Of a stretch of DNA of 64,000 nt, positions 20,143-29,057 are shown piece after piece. Made by a program: the position numbers and the translations under genes. Numbering within the stretch: the stretch's first letter is position 1; every line of letters starts with the position of its first letter. Origin of the DNA: Candidatus Pantoea varia (GTDB lineage: Bacteria > Pseudomonadota > Gammaproteobacteria > Enterobacterales > Enterobacteriaceae); assembly GCF_900115075.1 (NCBI RefSeq), contig NZ_FOVG01000001.1, positions 1,984,001 through 2,048,000 on the forward strand, written 5' to 3'. The notes beneath the pieces are model-generated. The model was not told where the DNA came from. It saw nothing but the letters and a program-made list of their open reading frames with translations, and ran no database searches.

Positions 20143-20792
20143 ACGCCCTCCTGTTGCGGCACAAAGCGGACCCTGTCACCGGGACGGAGCAGTGTAGGCG
20201 GTTGTTGCAGCGGATCGAATAGCGCGGTGCGCGTCTGGCCAATTAACTGCCAGCCGCCGGGCGAGGCCAGCGGGTAGATGCCGGTCTGGCTACCGCCGAT
20301 GCCGACCGATCCGGCGGGCACCGCGACCCTCGGCTCACCCCGACGAGGAATGTGCAGGCGCGGATCCAGTCCGCCCAGATAGGGGAAGCCCGGCTGAAAG
20401 CCGATAAAAAACACCACATAGTCGCTGCTGCTGTGCAGCTCAACCACCTGATGAGGCGTCAGCGCGGCATGTTCCGCCACCACGGTCAGATCGGGGCCTG
20501 ACTCGCCGCCGTAGATCACCGGGATCTCTACCAGACGCGATTCCGGCAGCTGCGCCTCACTTTCTTCCCACCAGCGCTGAAGCCGCTCTATCGCGTCCAG
20601 CGCACTCTGCTGGGGATCCCGCAGGATCAGCGTGATGTTATTCATGCCGGGAATCACCTCCAGCACACTCGCATAGGACTGCAGCCGCTGGTTCAGTCCC
20701 CAGATACGTTGCTGACTCTCCAGTGAGACTGGCGGTTCCAGCTCCAGCACGACAGCGCGTTCACCCAATAAATAACACCGTGCTCGTTGCAA
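20136..20792 (-). CDS. pxpB: 5-oxoprolinase subunit B (KipI-like)
   Basis: A 218-residue protein of the AHS1/KipI family, matching E. coli YbgJ in length and in motifs such as [13 protein letters not shown] and the [15 protein letters not shown] block. It is the first gene of the pxpBCA set. A 151-base gap separates it from ybgI, so it may have its own promoter. KipI homologues in Bacillus inhibit a sporulation kinase, but in this three-gene arrangement the 5-oxoprolinase role is the known one. Confidence 0.95.
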   Translation of the reverse strand: MQRARCYLLGERAVVLELEPPVSLESQQRIWGLNQRLQSYASVLEVIPGMNNITLILRDPQQSALDAIERLQRWWEESEAQLPESRLVEIPVIYGGESGPDLTVVAEHAALTPHQVVELHSSSDYVVFFIGFQPGFPYLGGLDPRLHIPRRGEPRVAVPAGSVGIGGSQTGIYPLASPGGWQLIGQTRTALFDPLQQPPTLLRPGDRVRFVPQQEGVC

Positions 20793-20907
20793 CAGCTACC
20801 TCCCGCCTGGTTAAGATCGCGCCTGACCGGATGTCCGGATCAGCCGATGGCTTATCTACATAAAGCAAGTAGTTATGCGAAAGTGACGGGGATGTGTCAA
20901 CAGATTT

Positions 20908-20933
20908 AGGTCCTGCGCAGACGCGCAGGACCT
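20908..20933 (-). promoter_or_regulatory. perfect 11-bp hairpin after ybgI
   Basis: AGGTCCTGCGC and GCGCAGGACCT pair perfectly around a four-base loop, starting 11 bases after the ybgI stop. No T run follows on either strand, so it is not a classical terminator. It may protect the ybgI message 3' end or slow RNA polymerase before pxpB. Confidence 0.5.
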
Positions 20934-20943
20934 GAGAAGGGGA

Positions 20944-21687
20944 TCAGGCAGGGTTGGGAATATCGATAAAGGTCACATCAAGATCGTGGTGCTGCGCCAG
21001 CCACTCGCCCAGCGCTTTTACGCCGCCGCGCTCGGTCGCGTGATGGCCTGCTGCAAAGAAATGCAGCCCCTGCTCGCGTGCACTGTGAATGGTCTGTTCA
21101 GAGACTTCACCGGTGATATAGGCATCGACGCCTGCAGCGGCCGCCTGGTCGATAAAGCCCTGTCCGCCGCCGCTGCACCAAGCGATGCGACGAATCAATG
21201 CTGGCGCGTTGTCACCACAATGCAGCGGTTCCCGTCCCAGTCGATCACCCACCCGGCGGGCCAGTTGTTCGCCAGAAATCGGCTCAGCCAGTTCACCCCA
21301 GAACACCAGCGGCATCACTTCGCCACGCACCTGGATATCCAGTAGTTTCGCCAGTTGGGCGTTGTTGCCCAGTTCAGGATGCGCGTCGAGCGGCAGGTGC
21401 CAGCCATAGAGATTAATGTCGTTGGCCAGCAGCGTTCGCAGACGGCGGCGCTTCATGCCTTTAATTGCGGCCGGTTCACTTTTCCAGAAATAGCCATGAT
21501 GGACGATAATCGCATCGGCCTGACGTGCCACCGCCTCATCCAGCAGTGCCTGGCAGGCCGTCACGCCGGTGATAATCGTTTTGACTTCGCTGCGTCCCTC
21601 AACCTGCAAACCATTGGGGGCGTAATCGCTGAAGCTATGGCTGTCGAGTTGCTGGTTGATCAGCGTCTCTAATTCGTAATGGTTCAT
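20944..21687 (-). CDS. ybgI: Nif3-like dinuclear metal-binding protein YbgI
   Basis: A 247-residue NIF3/DUF34 family protein, the same length as E. coli YbgI. Metal ligands are visible in the N-terminal IVHHGYFWKSEP (His63, His64) and in the C-terminal GHHATERGG. The protein forms a toroidal hexamer with two metals per subunit. Its biochemical role is unsettled; automated labels such as GTP cyclohydrolase I type 2 are doubtful. It starts 18 bases after phr and probably shares its transcript. Confidence 0.94.
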   Translation of the reverse strand: MNHYELETLINQQLDSHSFSDYAPNGLQVEGRSEVKTIITGVTACQALLDEAVARQADAIIVHHGYFWKSEPAAIKGMKRRRLRTLLANDINLYGWHLPLDAHPELGNNAQLAKLLDIQVRGEVMPLVFWGELAEPISGEQLARRVGDRLGREPLHCGDNAPALIRRIAWCSGGGQGFIDQAAAAGVDAYITGEVSEQTIHSAREQGLHFFAAGHHATERGGVKALGEWLAQHHDLDVTFIDIPNPA

Positions 21688-21705
21688 TCAGGCTCCTTCG
21701 AGGCC

Positions 21706-23130
21706 TCAGGCGGCGCTTTTGGCGCGCTCAAAGGCGTCTAATGTCTTTTTACGGGCGGCCTTATGATCCACGATTGGTGCCGGATAATCGAGTTTCTTGT
21801 GATGCTTTGCCGCCCAGACGTGAGGCTGATGAATATCACTGTCAGGGACGTCGGCCAGTTCCGGCAGATAGTGACGGATAAAATCGCCCTTCTCATCGAA
21901 ACGCTCGCCCTGGGTCGTGGGGTTGAAGATGCGGAAATAGGGAGCCGCGTCTGTGCCGGTCGATGCCGCCCACTGCCAGCCGCCGTTGTTCGCGGCCAGG
22001 TCACCATCAATCAGCTGCTGCATGAAGTAGCGCTCGCCTTCGCGCCAGTCAATCAGCAAATCCTTCACCAGGAAACTGGCGGTGATCATGCGCAGACGGT
22101 TGTGCATCCAGCCCAGCGCTTTCATCTGGCGCATCGCGGCATCGACAATCGGATAACCGGTTTTACCGGCTTTCCAGGCGTCGAAATGCGCGTCGTTACG
22201 CTGCCATTCCACGTTACGCGTCCAGGCGATAAACGGCTGATGCCGACACAGCGCCGGATAAGCCACCAGCAGATGCCGGTAGAACTCGCGCCAGATCAGC
22301 TCGTTCAGCCAGGTGAACGCACGGCTGTTATCCAGCGCATCGGGATGTTCATGCAGCACACGATGCAGGCACTGACGGGGCGACAGCACGCCGGTCGCCA
22401 GATAAACCGACAGACGGCTGGTGGCATCCAGCGCCGGAAAGTCGCGCTTTGCGGGATAGTCGAGAACCGGTTGAGTGGCGAAATGGCGTAACCGCTTCAA
22501 CGCGGCCGCTTCGCCAGCCAGAAAGAGTTCCTGATCAAACTCTTCGGTCGGATAGTCAAAAGCAGGAATTGGGGTGGTTTTCAGCGGCGCACCTTCACGG
22601 GGTTTCGGTGCGGGCACGCACTCCGGCAGTCCCTGCTGTAAGCGGCGGACAAAAGCTTTGCTGAACGGGGTAAAGACCTTGTACATCGAGCGATCGCCAC
22701 TCTGCACGCTGCCGGGCGGCAGCAACAGGCTGTCATCAAAACCCTGGCAGATCACGCCCGCTTCATCGAGACGCTTTTCAGCGTCGGCATCGCGCTGGCG
22801 TTCGTTAACTTCATACTGGTAATTGTAGAAGAGCTGATCGACCTGCTGCTCTGCGCAAAACTGCACCAGTGCATCAATACTGTCACTGAAAGCGTGACAG
22901 GCCTGATAGTGCAGCTCAATGCCCCGCTCGGCCAGCGCACTCTGCACCTGCAACAGACTGGCGTGGATAAACGCCACCTGCCTGGGTGCCATGTCATGCC
23001 GCTGCCACTGTTCCGGCGTGGCAAGGAAGATCGCAATCACTTTCGCCTCGCTGTCGCGGCAGGCGGCGTGCAGCGCCAGGTTGTCGTTGATGCGTAAATC
23101 GTTACGCAGCCAGACCAGATGGGTGGTCAT
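21706..23130 (-). CDS. phrB: deoxyribodipyrimidine photolyase
   Basis: A 474-residue class I CPD photolyase. The N-terminal domain (TTHLVWLRNDLRINDN) binds the antenna cofactor, and the C-terminal helical domain shows the FAD-binding signatures WLNELIWREFYRH, YPIVDAAMRQ and DGDLAANNGGWQWAAS with its conserved tryptophans. It repairs cyclobutane pyrimidine dimers with blue light. It begins 12 bases after a YbgA-type gene and is followed by ybgI. A repeated TTGTA motif upstream of that operon may be a light-responsive operator (see findings). Confidence 0.97.
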   Translation of the reverse strand: MTTHLVWLRNDLRINDNLALHAACRDSEAKVIAIFLATPEQWQRHDMAPRQVAFIHASLLQVQSALAERGIELHYQACHAFSDSIDALVQFCAEQQVDQLFYNYQYEVNERQRDADAEKRLDEAGVICQGFDDSLLLPPGSVQSGDRSMYKVFTPFSKAFVRRLQQGLPECVPAPKPREGAPLKTTPIPAFDYPTEEFDQELFLAGEAAALKRLRHFATQPVLDYPAKRDFPALDATSRLSVYLATGVLSPRQCLHRVLHEHPDALDNSRAFTWLNELIWREFYRHLLVAYPALCRHQPFIAWTRNVEWQRNDAHFDAWKAGKTGYPIVDAAMRQMKALGWMHNRLRMITASFLVKDLLIDWREGERYFMQQLIDGDLAANNGGWQWAASTGTDAAPYFRIFNPTTQGERFDEKGDFIRHYLPELADVPDSDIHQPHVWAAKHHKKLDYPAPIVDHKAARKKTLDAFERAKSAA

Positions 23131-23142
23131 ACTCCTCCTGAA

Positions 23143-24099
23143 TTACTGTCCGTAGCGTAAGCACAAGGCTTCGGGATAGGGATCGAAATAGCGTTGTTGT
23201 GCCAGCCACGGATGCGGGTACTCCGCCATGTAGTGCTTGAGAATGGTGATCGGCACCAGCAGCGGTTGTGTGCCCTGGCGATAACGGTCAATCAGGGTTG
23301 CCAGCTCCTGGCGCTGCGGTGAGCTCAGATGCGAACGGAAGTAGCCCTGCACATGCATCAGCACATTGGTGTGATTGCGACGTGAGGCGGGACGTGACAT
23401 CAGCTCCATCATGCGATTGCGGTACTCAAAGGCAAAGGCATCCAGCGACGCCCACTCGCTCATCGAGGCGACAAACGGCCCCAGTTCGCGGTATTTCTCC
23501 TGCGAGTGCGCCAGCATCATCAGTTTGTAGCGGCTGTGGAAGGCGATCAGCCCCTGTCGGGTCAGGCCGTTTTCCCACATCTGATTAAACTCATGCAGCG
23601 CACAAATGCGGCCGATAAAGTTCTCACGCAACGCGGGATCGTGCAGGCGACCATCTTCTTCCAGCGGCAGCCAGGGCATTTCACGCTGCAGGAATTCAGC
23701 AAAAATGCCGGTGCCCACTTTGCGGTTGTTATTATTGTCAGGCTCGTAGACCCGCACACGTTCCATGCCGCAGCTGGGCGATTTGGCACACAGGATATAG
23801 CCACAAAGGTGATGCAGCGATTTTACCCGCCCGGCTGACCAGTCACGCATCTGTGTGGTGACCTCTTCTCCGCCCTCTTTACTGAAGCAGAGATGCAGCT
23901 CATCATCGCCCTGTTTTACGAGCCGCAGTGCCGGGCGTGGCGTGGGCAGACCAATCGCCATTTCCGGGCAGATAGGTTCAAAGTGGACAAATGGGGTGAG
24001 ATCGTCGGTCGCAAAAGTAAGACGCTTATGCCCACCATCAAATCTGACGCGGTCGCCGAGCAGGCATGCACTGATTCCAACGGGGATTTTTTTGCTCAT
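23143..24099 (-). CDS. DUF523-DUF1722 fusion protein, YbgA family
   Basis: A 318-residue two-domain protein. Residues 1 to about 150 are a DUF523 domain with conserved cysteines in GISACLLGDRVRFDGGH and in HLCGYILCAKSPSCGMERV, which suggest metal or iron-sulfur binding. Residues about 185-310 are the DUF1722 domain that makes up all of E. coli YbgA (169 residues). A strong GGAGG precedes the ATG. It heads an operon with phr, a linkage known from several bacterial groups, so a role in light or DNA-damage response is likely. The biochemical function is unknown. Confidence 0.88.
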   Translation of the reverse strand: MSKKIPVGISACLLGDRVRFDGGHKRLTFATDDLTPFVHFEPICPEMAIGLPTPRPALRLVKQGDDELHLCFSKEGGEEVTTQMRDWSAGRVKSLHHLCGYILCAKSPSCGMERVRVYEPDNNNNRKVGTGIFAEFLQREMPWLPLEEDGRLHDPALRENFIGRICALHEFNQMWENGLTRQGLIAFHSRYKLMMLAHSQEKYRELGPFVASMSEWASLDAFAFEYRNRMMELMSRPASRRNHTNVLMHVQGYFRSHLSSPQRQELATLIDRYRQGTQPLLVPITILKHYMAEYPHPWLAQQRYFDPYPEALCLRYGQ

Positions 24100-24205
24100 A
24101 CTTGTACAACCTCCGAAATCTTGTAGAGGTTTAAGTGTAGCGCAAAATGGTCAGGAATAAAGGGTTAAAACGTGGTTCCGATCCGCTTATTATCAGAAAA
24201 ACCGC

Positions 24206-24236
24206 AAAAAAAAGCCCGGTCGGTTGACCAGGCTTG
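24206..24236 (-). terminator. terminator of ybfA
   Basis: On the minus strand AAGCCTGGTC and GACCGGGCTT pair around a short AAC-type loop with one G-T pair, followed by eight T. It starts about 18 bases after the ybfA stop codon and also shields ybgA from readthrough. Confidence 0.85.
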
Positions 24237-24253
24237 TTTTGCAGCAGGGCAAA

Positions 24254-24454
24254 TTACCAGAACGCGCCGCCACCGGCTTCAGACTGCGCCAGCCAGACGG
24301 GCTTCGCGCTGGTCTTACACCAGACACGGTGCAGATAACTATAGAAACGAGCCCGATCCTGTCGGAACAACATGACAGGCAGTGCCAGAACGCCGAGAAG
24401 AACCACCAGCGTACGGCGTGCGATAATTTTGTAACGTGGATAAGCCTGATACAT
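24254..24454 (-). CDS. ybfA: YbfA family small protein
   Basis: A 66-residue protein (68 in E. coli) with one hydrophobic segment at about residues 14-30 ([17 protein letters not shown]) followed by the well conserved [20 protein letters not shown] block. It is predicted to sit in the inner membrane. Function is unknown. A strong GGGAGGAG ribosome site precedes the start and a terminator follows, so it is a single-gene unit. In E. coli ybfA diverges from kdpFABCDE; here it diverges from kdpE alone. Confidence 0.9.
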   Translation of the reverse strand: MYQAYPRYKIIARRTLVVLLGVLALPVMLFRQDRARFYSYLHRVWCKTSAKPVWLAQSEAGGGAFW

Positions 24455-24711
24455 GGTTTCTCCTCCCGGTAAGTTAAAGTGTTCGAATGTGATCTGTGTC
24501 TGACTTTACGCCAGGTTATGTAACTTTACTACTCATCTGACCACTTATTTGCCGCTATTTACACTGTTTAAGAATTCGCCTGTAATTAAGTTACAGATAA
24601 GTTATCGTCTGGTTACGTGATGGTTTAAGCACTCAACAGGTGAACCCCACGGACGGCAGCCTGTAATATTGATAAAATGGCATTTCGGCCCCCATTCAAG
24701 GCAGGTATTGC
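24455..24711. promoter_or_regulatory. ybfA-kdpE divergent intergenic region
   Basis: This 257-base AT-rich gap separates the starts of ybfA and kdpE. No trace of kdpF, kdpA, kdpB, kdpC or kdpD coding sequence can be read in any frame. GATAAAAT at 24671-24678 could be a -10 element for kdpE. It must hold the promoters of both genes because neither has a co-directional neighbour upstream. Confidence 0.5.
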
Positions 24712-25386
24712 GTGACCACGGTTTTGATCGTTGAAGATGAAAAAGAGATCCGCCGCTTTGTCCGGCTGGCGCTGGAAAATGAAGAGTTGAAGGTGTTTGA
24801 TGCCGATACGCTGCAGCGCGGACTCATTGAAGCGGCGACCCGCAAGCCCGACTTAGTGATCCTCGATCTTGGCCTGCCGGATGGGGATGGCACCGATTTT
24901 ATCCGTGACCTGCGCCAGTGGAGCGCCATCCCGGTGATTGTGCTGTCGGCGCGCAGCGATGAGCAGGATAAGATCGCCGCACTGGATGCAGGGGCCGATG
25001 ACTATCTGACTAAACCCTTTGGTATTGGCGAACTGCTGGCGCGCGTGCGTGTGGCGCTGCGCCGTCATAGTGGGCAGCAGCCTGACGCCAGAATTAATTT
25101 TGCCGATGTCAGCGTCGATTTCGCCGCACGGCGGGTACAGCGCGGCGGCAGCGAGATTCACCTCACCCCCATTGAGTTTCGTCTGTTGAGTATTCTGCTT
25201 AACAATGCGGGAAAGGTACTGACGCAGCGACAGTTGCTGAGCCAGGTGTGGGGACCCAATGCGGTGGAGCACAGCCACTATCTGCGCATCTATATGGGTC
25301 ATCTGCGCCAGAAGCTGGAAGCGAATCCGACCCAGCCGACCCACCTGCTGACCGAAACCGGGATCGGCTATCGCTTTATGCCATAG
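24712..25386 (+). CDS. kdpE: KdpE-like response regulator, without a sensor kinase nearby
   Basis: A 224-residue OmpR-family regulator, near-collinear with E. coli KdpE (225). The receiver domain holds the acidic pair in VEDE, phospho-acceptor Asp52 (ILDLGLPDGDG), the switch threonine/serine (VLSARS) and Lys in LTKPFG. The winged-helix DNA-binding domain (about 125-224) has LTPIEFRLL and GPNAVEHSHYLRIYMGHLR. It starts at GTG. In E. coli it is the last gene of kdpFABCDE and controls the high-affinity K+ ATPase; here kdpFABCD are missing from the locus, so its kinase partner and targets are open. Confidence 0.93.
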   Translation: MTTVLIVEDEKEIRRFVRLALENEELKVFDADTLQRGLIEAATRKPDLVILDLGLPDGDGTDFIRDLRQWSAIPVIVLSARSDEQDKIAALDAGADDYLTKPFGIGELLARVRVALRRHSGQQPDARINFADVSVDFAARRVQRGGSEIHLTPIEFRLLSILLNNAGKVLTQRQLLSQVWGPNAVEHSHYLRIYMGHLRQKLEANPTQPTHLLTETGIGYRFMP

Positions 25387-25411
25387 AAAAAGGCGCCAGA
25401 GGCGCCTTTCA
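25387..25411 (+). terminator. terminator of kdpE
   Basis: AAAGGCGCC and GGCGCCTTT pair perfectly around an AGA loop, directly after the TAG of kdpE. The T run is short (TTT), but the flanking A-stem/T-stem form is usual for enterobacterial terminators. Confidence 0.75.
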
Positions 25412-25466
25412 TGACTGCAAACAAACTCAAATCAGACTAAATCTGACCGCAACGGATAAACCCGAG

Positions 25467-25579
25467 GCGCAGGGAACAGGGTCAGAGGAGGAAAGCGTCC
25501 CACGCCATGGATGGCGTGGGCCGAGCGTGTCATGGATGACGGCTTTTGCGTCTTTCCGATTTGACCCTGTTTCCTGTGC
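25467..25579. repeat. 113-bp palindromic repeat, copy 2
   Basis: The same 113-bp palindromic unit as at 15038-15150, in the opposite orientation. After reverse complementing, about 103 of 113 bases agree. Several differences are paired: a T-A in the outer stem of copy 1 is G-C here, and a G-C in the inner hairpin arm is A-T here, so base pairing is kept. It lies between the convergent 3' ends of kdpE and pgm, as copy 1 lies between gltA and nei. No reading frame is conserved in it. Confidence 0.9.
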
Positions 25580-25661
25580 TGGCACGATCCCGCAACTAAC
25601 CGGGGTAGAATTTGTCAGCAATCTAAAAGGCGCCAAAGGAACCTTTTCTCATCCTGACTTA

Positions 25662-27302
25662 TCAGGCGTTTTTCAGCACTTCGCTGACAATCTCTACGGC
25701 TTCTTTTTCAATCTGCTCGCGATGTTCTGCGCCCAGGAAGCTTTCACAGTAGATTTTGTAGGCATCTTCGGTGCCTGAAGGACGGGCAGCAAACCAGCCA
25801 TTCTCCGTCATCACTTTCAGACCACCGATCGAAGCGCCGTTACCCGGTGCCGCAGTCAGACGCGCGGTGATTGGATCACCCGCCAGCGTATCCGCGCTCA
25901 CCATCTCGGGTGACAGCTTCGACAGCGCGGCTTTCTGCGCTGAAGTGGCTGATGCCTGCAGACGGTTGTAGCTTGGTGCGCCAAAGCGCGCGGCCAGCTC
26001 ATCATAGTGCTGCTGCGGGTTTTTACCGGTCACAGCTGTAATTTCAGCGGCCAGCAGACACATGATGATGCCATCTTTGTCCGTTGACCACGGCGTGCCG
26101 TCGAAACGCAGGAATGAAGCGCCCGCGCTCTCTTCGCCGCCGAAACCGAAGCTGCCGTCATACAGACCATCAACAAACCATTTGAAACCCACCGGCACTT
26201 CCACCAGCTTGCGACCAATGTCGTTAACCACACGGTCAATCATGGCGCTGGACACCAGGGTTTTCCCCACGGCAACATCCTGGCCCCATTGTGGACGATG
26301 CTGGAACAGATAGTTGATCGCGACTGCCAGATAGTGGTTCGGATTCATCAGACCTGCCGGGGTCACAATGCCGTGACGGTCATAATCGGGATCGTTGCCG
26401 AACGCCAGATCGAACTTGTCACGGTAGGCCAGCAGGCCTGCCATTGCGCTTTCAGACGAGCAGTCCATGCGCACGACGCCATCTTTATCCAGATGCATAA
26501 AGCGGAAGGTCTGATCAACCGCGTCATTGACCAGCGTCAGATCCAGCTTGTAATGCTCAGCAATGCGCTGCCAGTAAGCAATACCGGAACCGCCCAGTGG
26601 ATCAACACCCAGCTTCAGACCCGCTTTCTGAATCGCCGGGAAGTCGATAATCTCGGCCAGACCTTCAACGTAAGGCTGGATCAGATCTTTCTCGACCACA
26701 TGACCGCTGGCCATAGCCTGCTCCAGTGGCAGACGCTTAACCTCTTTCAGCCCCTCTTTGATCAGCTGGTTGGCGCGATCTTCCACTACTTTGGTGACAT
26801 TGGTATCAGCCGGTCCGCCGTTAGGTGGGTTGTACTTGATGCCGCCATCTTCTGGTGGGTTATGCGATGGCGTGATAACGATGCCGTCAGCCAGCGGGCC
26901 ACCCGCTTTGTTGTGCTCGAGAATAGCGTTCGAAATTGCAGGGGTCGGCGTATAACCATTGTCCTGCTGCACAATCACATCAACGCCGTTCGCCGCCAGC
27001 ACTTCCAGTACCGACAGGATAGCCGGCTCTGACAGCGCATGGGTGTCTTTACCGACGTAGCAAGGCCCGGTGATGCCGTTCTTTTTACGCTCTTCGGCAA
27101 TCGCCTGAGCGATCGCCAGAATGTGCATCTCGTTGAAGCTCTGACGCCCTGCACTGCCGCGATGACCAGAGGTGCCAAATTTCACCGCATGTTCCGGGTT
27201 CGCCACATCGGGCTTCAGCACATAATATTGTGACGTTAATTGTGCAACGTTAATCAAATCGCTCTGCTGGGCGGGTTGCCCGGCACGTGGGTGATTGGCC
27301 AT
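25662..27302 (-). CDS. pgm: phosphoglucomutase (alpha-D-glucose specific)
   Basis: The ATG at 27302 ([13 protein letters not shown]) follows an AGGGAG ribosome site and gives 546 residues, the length of E. coli Pgm; a longer frame begins 35 codons upstream inside the seqA end and is not homologous. The phosphoserine is Ser146 in [12 protein letters not shown]. The metal loop DPDYDRHG, sugar loop GGEESAG and phosphate loop RPSGTED follow. It interconverts glucose-1-phosphate and glucose-6-phosphate. It starts 26 bases after seqA and is probably co-transcribed with it. Confidence 0.96.
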   Translation of the reverse strand: MANHPRAGQPAQQSDLINVAQLTSQYYVLKPDVANPEHAVKFGTSGHRGSAGRQSFNEMHILAIAQAIAEERKKNGITGPCYVGKDTHALSEPAILSVLEVLAANGVDVIVQQDNGYTPTPAISNAILEHNKAGGPLADGIVITPSHNPPEDGGIKYNPPNGGPADTNVTKVVEDRANQLIKEGLKEVKRLPLEQAMASGHVVEKDLIQPYVEGLAEIIDFPAIQKAGLKLGVDPLGGSGIAYWQRIAEHYKLDLTLVNDAVDQTFRFMHLDKDGVVRMDCSSESAMAGLLAYRDKFDLAFGNDPDYDRHGIVTPAGLMNPNHYLAVAINYLFQHRPQWGQDVAVGKTLVSSAMIDRVVNDIGRKLVEVPVGFKWFVDGLYDGSFGFGGEESAGASFLRFDGTPWSTDKDGIIMCLLAAEITAVTGKNPQQHYDELAARFGAPSYNRLQASATSAQKAALSKLSPEMVSADTLAGDPITARLTAAPGNGASIGGLKVMTENGWFAARPSGTEDAYKIYCESFLGAEHREQIEKEAVEIVSEVLKNA

Positions 27303-27328
27303 TGGCGCTGCTCCCTGACGCTTAAGTT

Positions 27329-27874
27329 TTAAATGGTGCCGCAAACTTTCTCGGCCAGTTCCGCAGGGAACTGCATCGAGAGCATGATGTGTTCGACCAT
27401 GCTGCATTTACGACCAGTATTGGTGTTGGTGATCACCCAGTACGGCGTGCCGGGCACATGCTTCGGCTTAGTATGGGTGCCATTCTGCAACAGCGTATGC
27501 TCATCACCTGCAAAATAGACGCGGGTGCGGCCCTGCAGCGATGCAGTAGCCTCAGCAAAGGCTGCGGTATCAAGACGATAGAGCGTTGACAAGATAAGCA
27601 TAAAGCGATTCACCGCCCGCTTCTGCTCCGCATATTCATCGGAGAGCAGCAGCTCACGCACCGCGCGGACACGATCCTGCGGGCGCGAACCCACAGAGAC
27701 CTGGGACTCTTTCGCTGCCTCTTTTGACGCTGTCTGAGCAGGCGAAGCGGGTGCAGTCTGACCGGCCGTGAACTTCAGCATACGACGCAGAATGTCGGAT
27801 GCGCTTTCACCAATGTGTTGCGTGTGGCTGGCAATATAACGGTAGAGCTCTTCGTCAACTTCGATCGTTTTCAT
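27329..27874 (-). CDS. seqA: SeqA, negative modulator of replication initiation
   Basis: A 181-residue protein, the length of E. coli SeqA. The N-terminal oligomerisation domain ([18 protein letters not shown], residues 1-35) is joined by a variable Ala/Ser/Gln-rich linker to the C-terminal domain (about 70-181) that binds hemimethylated GATC, including [22 protein letters not shown] split over the binding loop. SeqA sequesters oriC after initiation and represses dnaA. It is the first gene of a seqA-pgm unit and diverges from ybfF, as in E. coli. Confidence 0.97.
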   Translation of the reverse strand: MKTIEVDEELYRYIASHTQHIGESASDILRRMLKFTAGQTAPASPAQTASKEAAKESQVSVGSRPQDRVRAVRELLLSDEYAEQKRAVNRFMLILSTLYRLDTAAFAEATASLQGRTRVYFAGDEHTLLQNGTHTKPKHVPGTPYWVITNTNTGRKCSMVEHIMLSMQFPAELAEKVCGTI

Positions 27875-28124
27875 CTTATTCCGTACGGTTCTTTCTCATG
27901 ACAGAACCACCTGTTTCCTGAAAAGCTCTGAGTATAGTCAGGCAATTCAAAGGGTGTGTGGGTTCTAACATCAGGATTATAAAGTTAAATTCAGGCGGGT
28001 TGTTAGCAATCAAACGGTTTACGGGCAAAAGTCAGAATATGTCCTAATGCCGCCGGAACCGGCGCGCCTGAAAAGGTGAAACCATGATAACCTAAGCACA
28101 GGTCTCAAACTTAAGAACTTTGCT

Positions 28125-28889
28125 ATGATTTTGAACGCCCGTCTGCAAACTGAACAATCCCCCGCTGATTCCCTGCCCATCCTGTTAATCCATGGCCTGT
28201 TTGGCAGTCTGGATAACCTTGGCGTGCTGGCTCGCGGCCTGAAAGATGCCGGTCCCCTGTTGCAGGTTGATGTCCGCAACCACGGACTCTCACCACGATC
28301 TGACGAGATGAACTACGCTGTAATGGCGCAGGATATGGTCGATACGCTGGATGCACACGGCATCGATCGCGTCGCGGTCATCGGTCACTCAATGGGCGGT
28401 AAGATCGCCATGACCATGAGCGCGCTGGTGCCGGATCGCATTCAACGGCTGGTGATGATCGATATCGCGCCGGTGGACTACCAGACCCGCCGCCACGATG
28501 AGATTTTTGCCGGTATTCGTGCCGTTACCGATGCGGGCGTGTCATCCCGCAGCGAGGCAGCCCGCATTATGCGCACGGTGATTGAGGAAGAAGGGGTAAT
28601 CCAGTTTCTGCTGAAGTCGTTTCAGGAGGGCGAGTGGCGCTTTAACGTGCCGGTGCTGTGGGATAACTACACCACGATTTCTGGCTGGCAGCCAGTGCCT
28701 GCCTGGGATCACCCGGCACTGTTTATTCGCGGCGGCGACTCCAGCTATCTGGATAACCGCTACCGCGATGCACTCCTGCAGCAGTTTCCGGCCGCTCAGG
28801 CCCATGTGATCGGCGGCGCGGGACACTGGGTTCATGCAGAGAAACCCGATGCCGTTTTGCGCAGTGTTCGCCGCTTTTTTGCGCTTTAA
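28125..28889 (+). CDS. ybfF: acyl-CoA esterase / alpha-beta hydrolase YbfF
   Basis: A 254-residue alpha/beta hydrolase. The oxyanion strand LLIHGLFGS, the nucleophile elbow GHSMGG with Ser89, and the late aspartate and histidine (RGGDSSYL and GGAGHWVHAEKP) make up the catalytic set. E. coli YbfF hydrolyses short-chain esters such as palmitoyl-CoA and malonyl-CoA; the natural substrate is not settled. It diverges from seqA across a 250-base gap in which no clear promoter was chosen. Confidence 0.93.
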   Translation: MILNARLQTEQSPADSLPILLIHGLFGSLDNLGVLARGLKDAGPLLQVDVRNHGLSPRSDEMNYAVMAQDMVDTLDAHGIDRVAVIGHSMGGKIAMTMSALVPDRIQRLVMIDIAPVDYQTRRHDEIFAGIRAVTDAGVSSRSEAARIMRTVIEEEGVIQFLLKSFQEGEWRFNVPVLWDNYTTISGWQPVPAWDHPALFIRGGDSSYLDNRYRDALLQQFPAAQAHVIGGAGHWVHAEKPDAVLRSVRRFFAL

Positions 28890-29057
28890 AAGCAATCAGA
28901 TGGCAGCAAAGGTTTAGGATTGGCGTCAGGAGTACGCGTGAAGTATGATGGCGCGCTAAAATTTTGCCGCGGGTCAGTTTTGCTGCGGCAATAGCCAATA
29001 ATTTATAATCTGCGCGGTGAGAGTCTGGCGCCCGCCCTCATTCAGTTTTACTAAGCC

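Noticed and set aside
20908..20933. Rho-independent terminator after ybgI
   Set aside because: The 11-bp stem is strong but no T run follows on either strand, so it is listed only as a hairpin.
24455..24711. Remnants of kdpD or kdpFABC before kdpE
   Set aside because: No frame in this gap encodes anything resembling Kdp proteins.
28890..29057. LexA box upstream of ybfE
   Set aside because: No CTGT-N8-ACAG sequence was found even with two mismatches in a sensible position, although the E. coli homologue is SOS-controlled.
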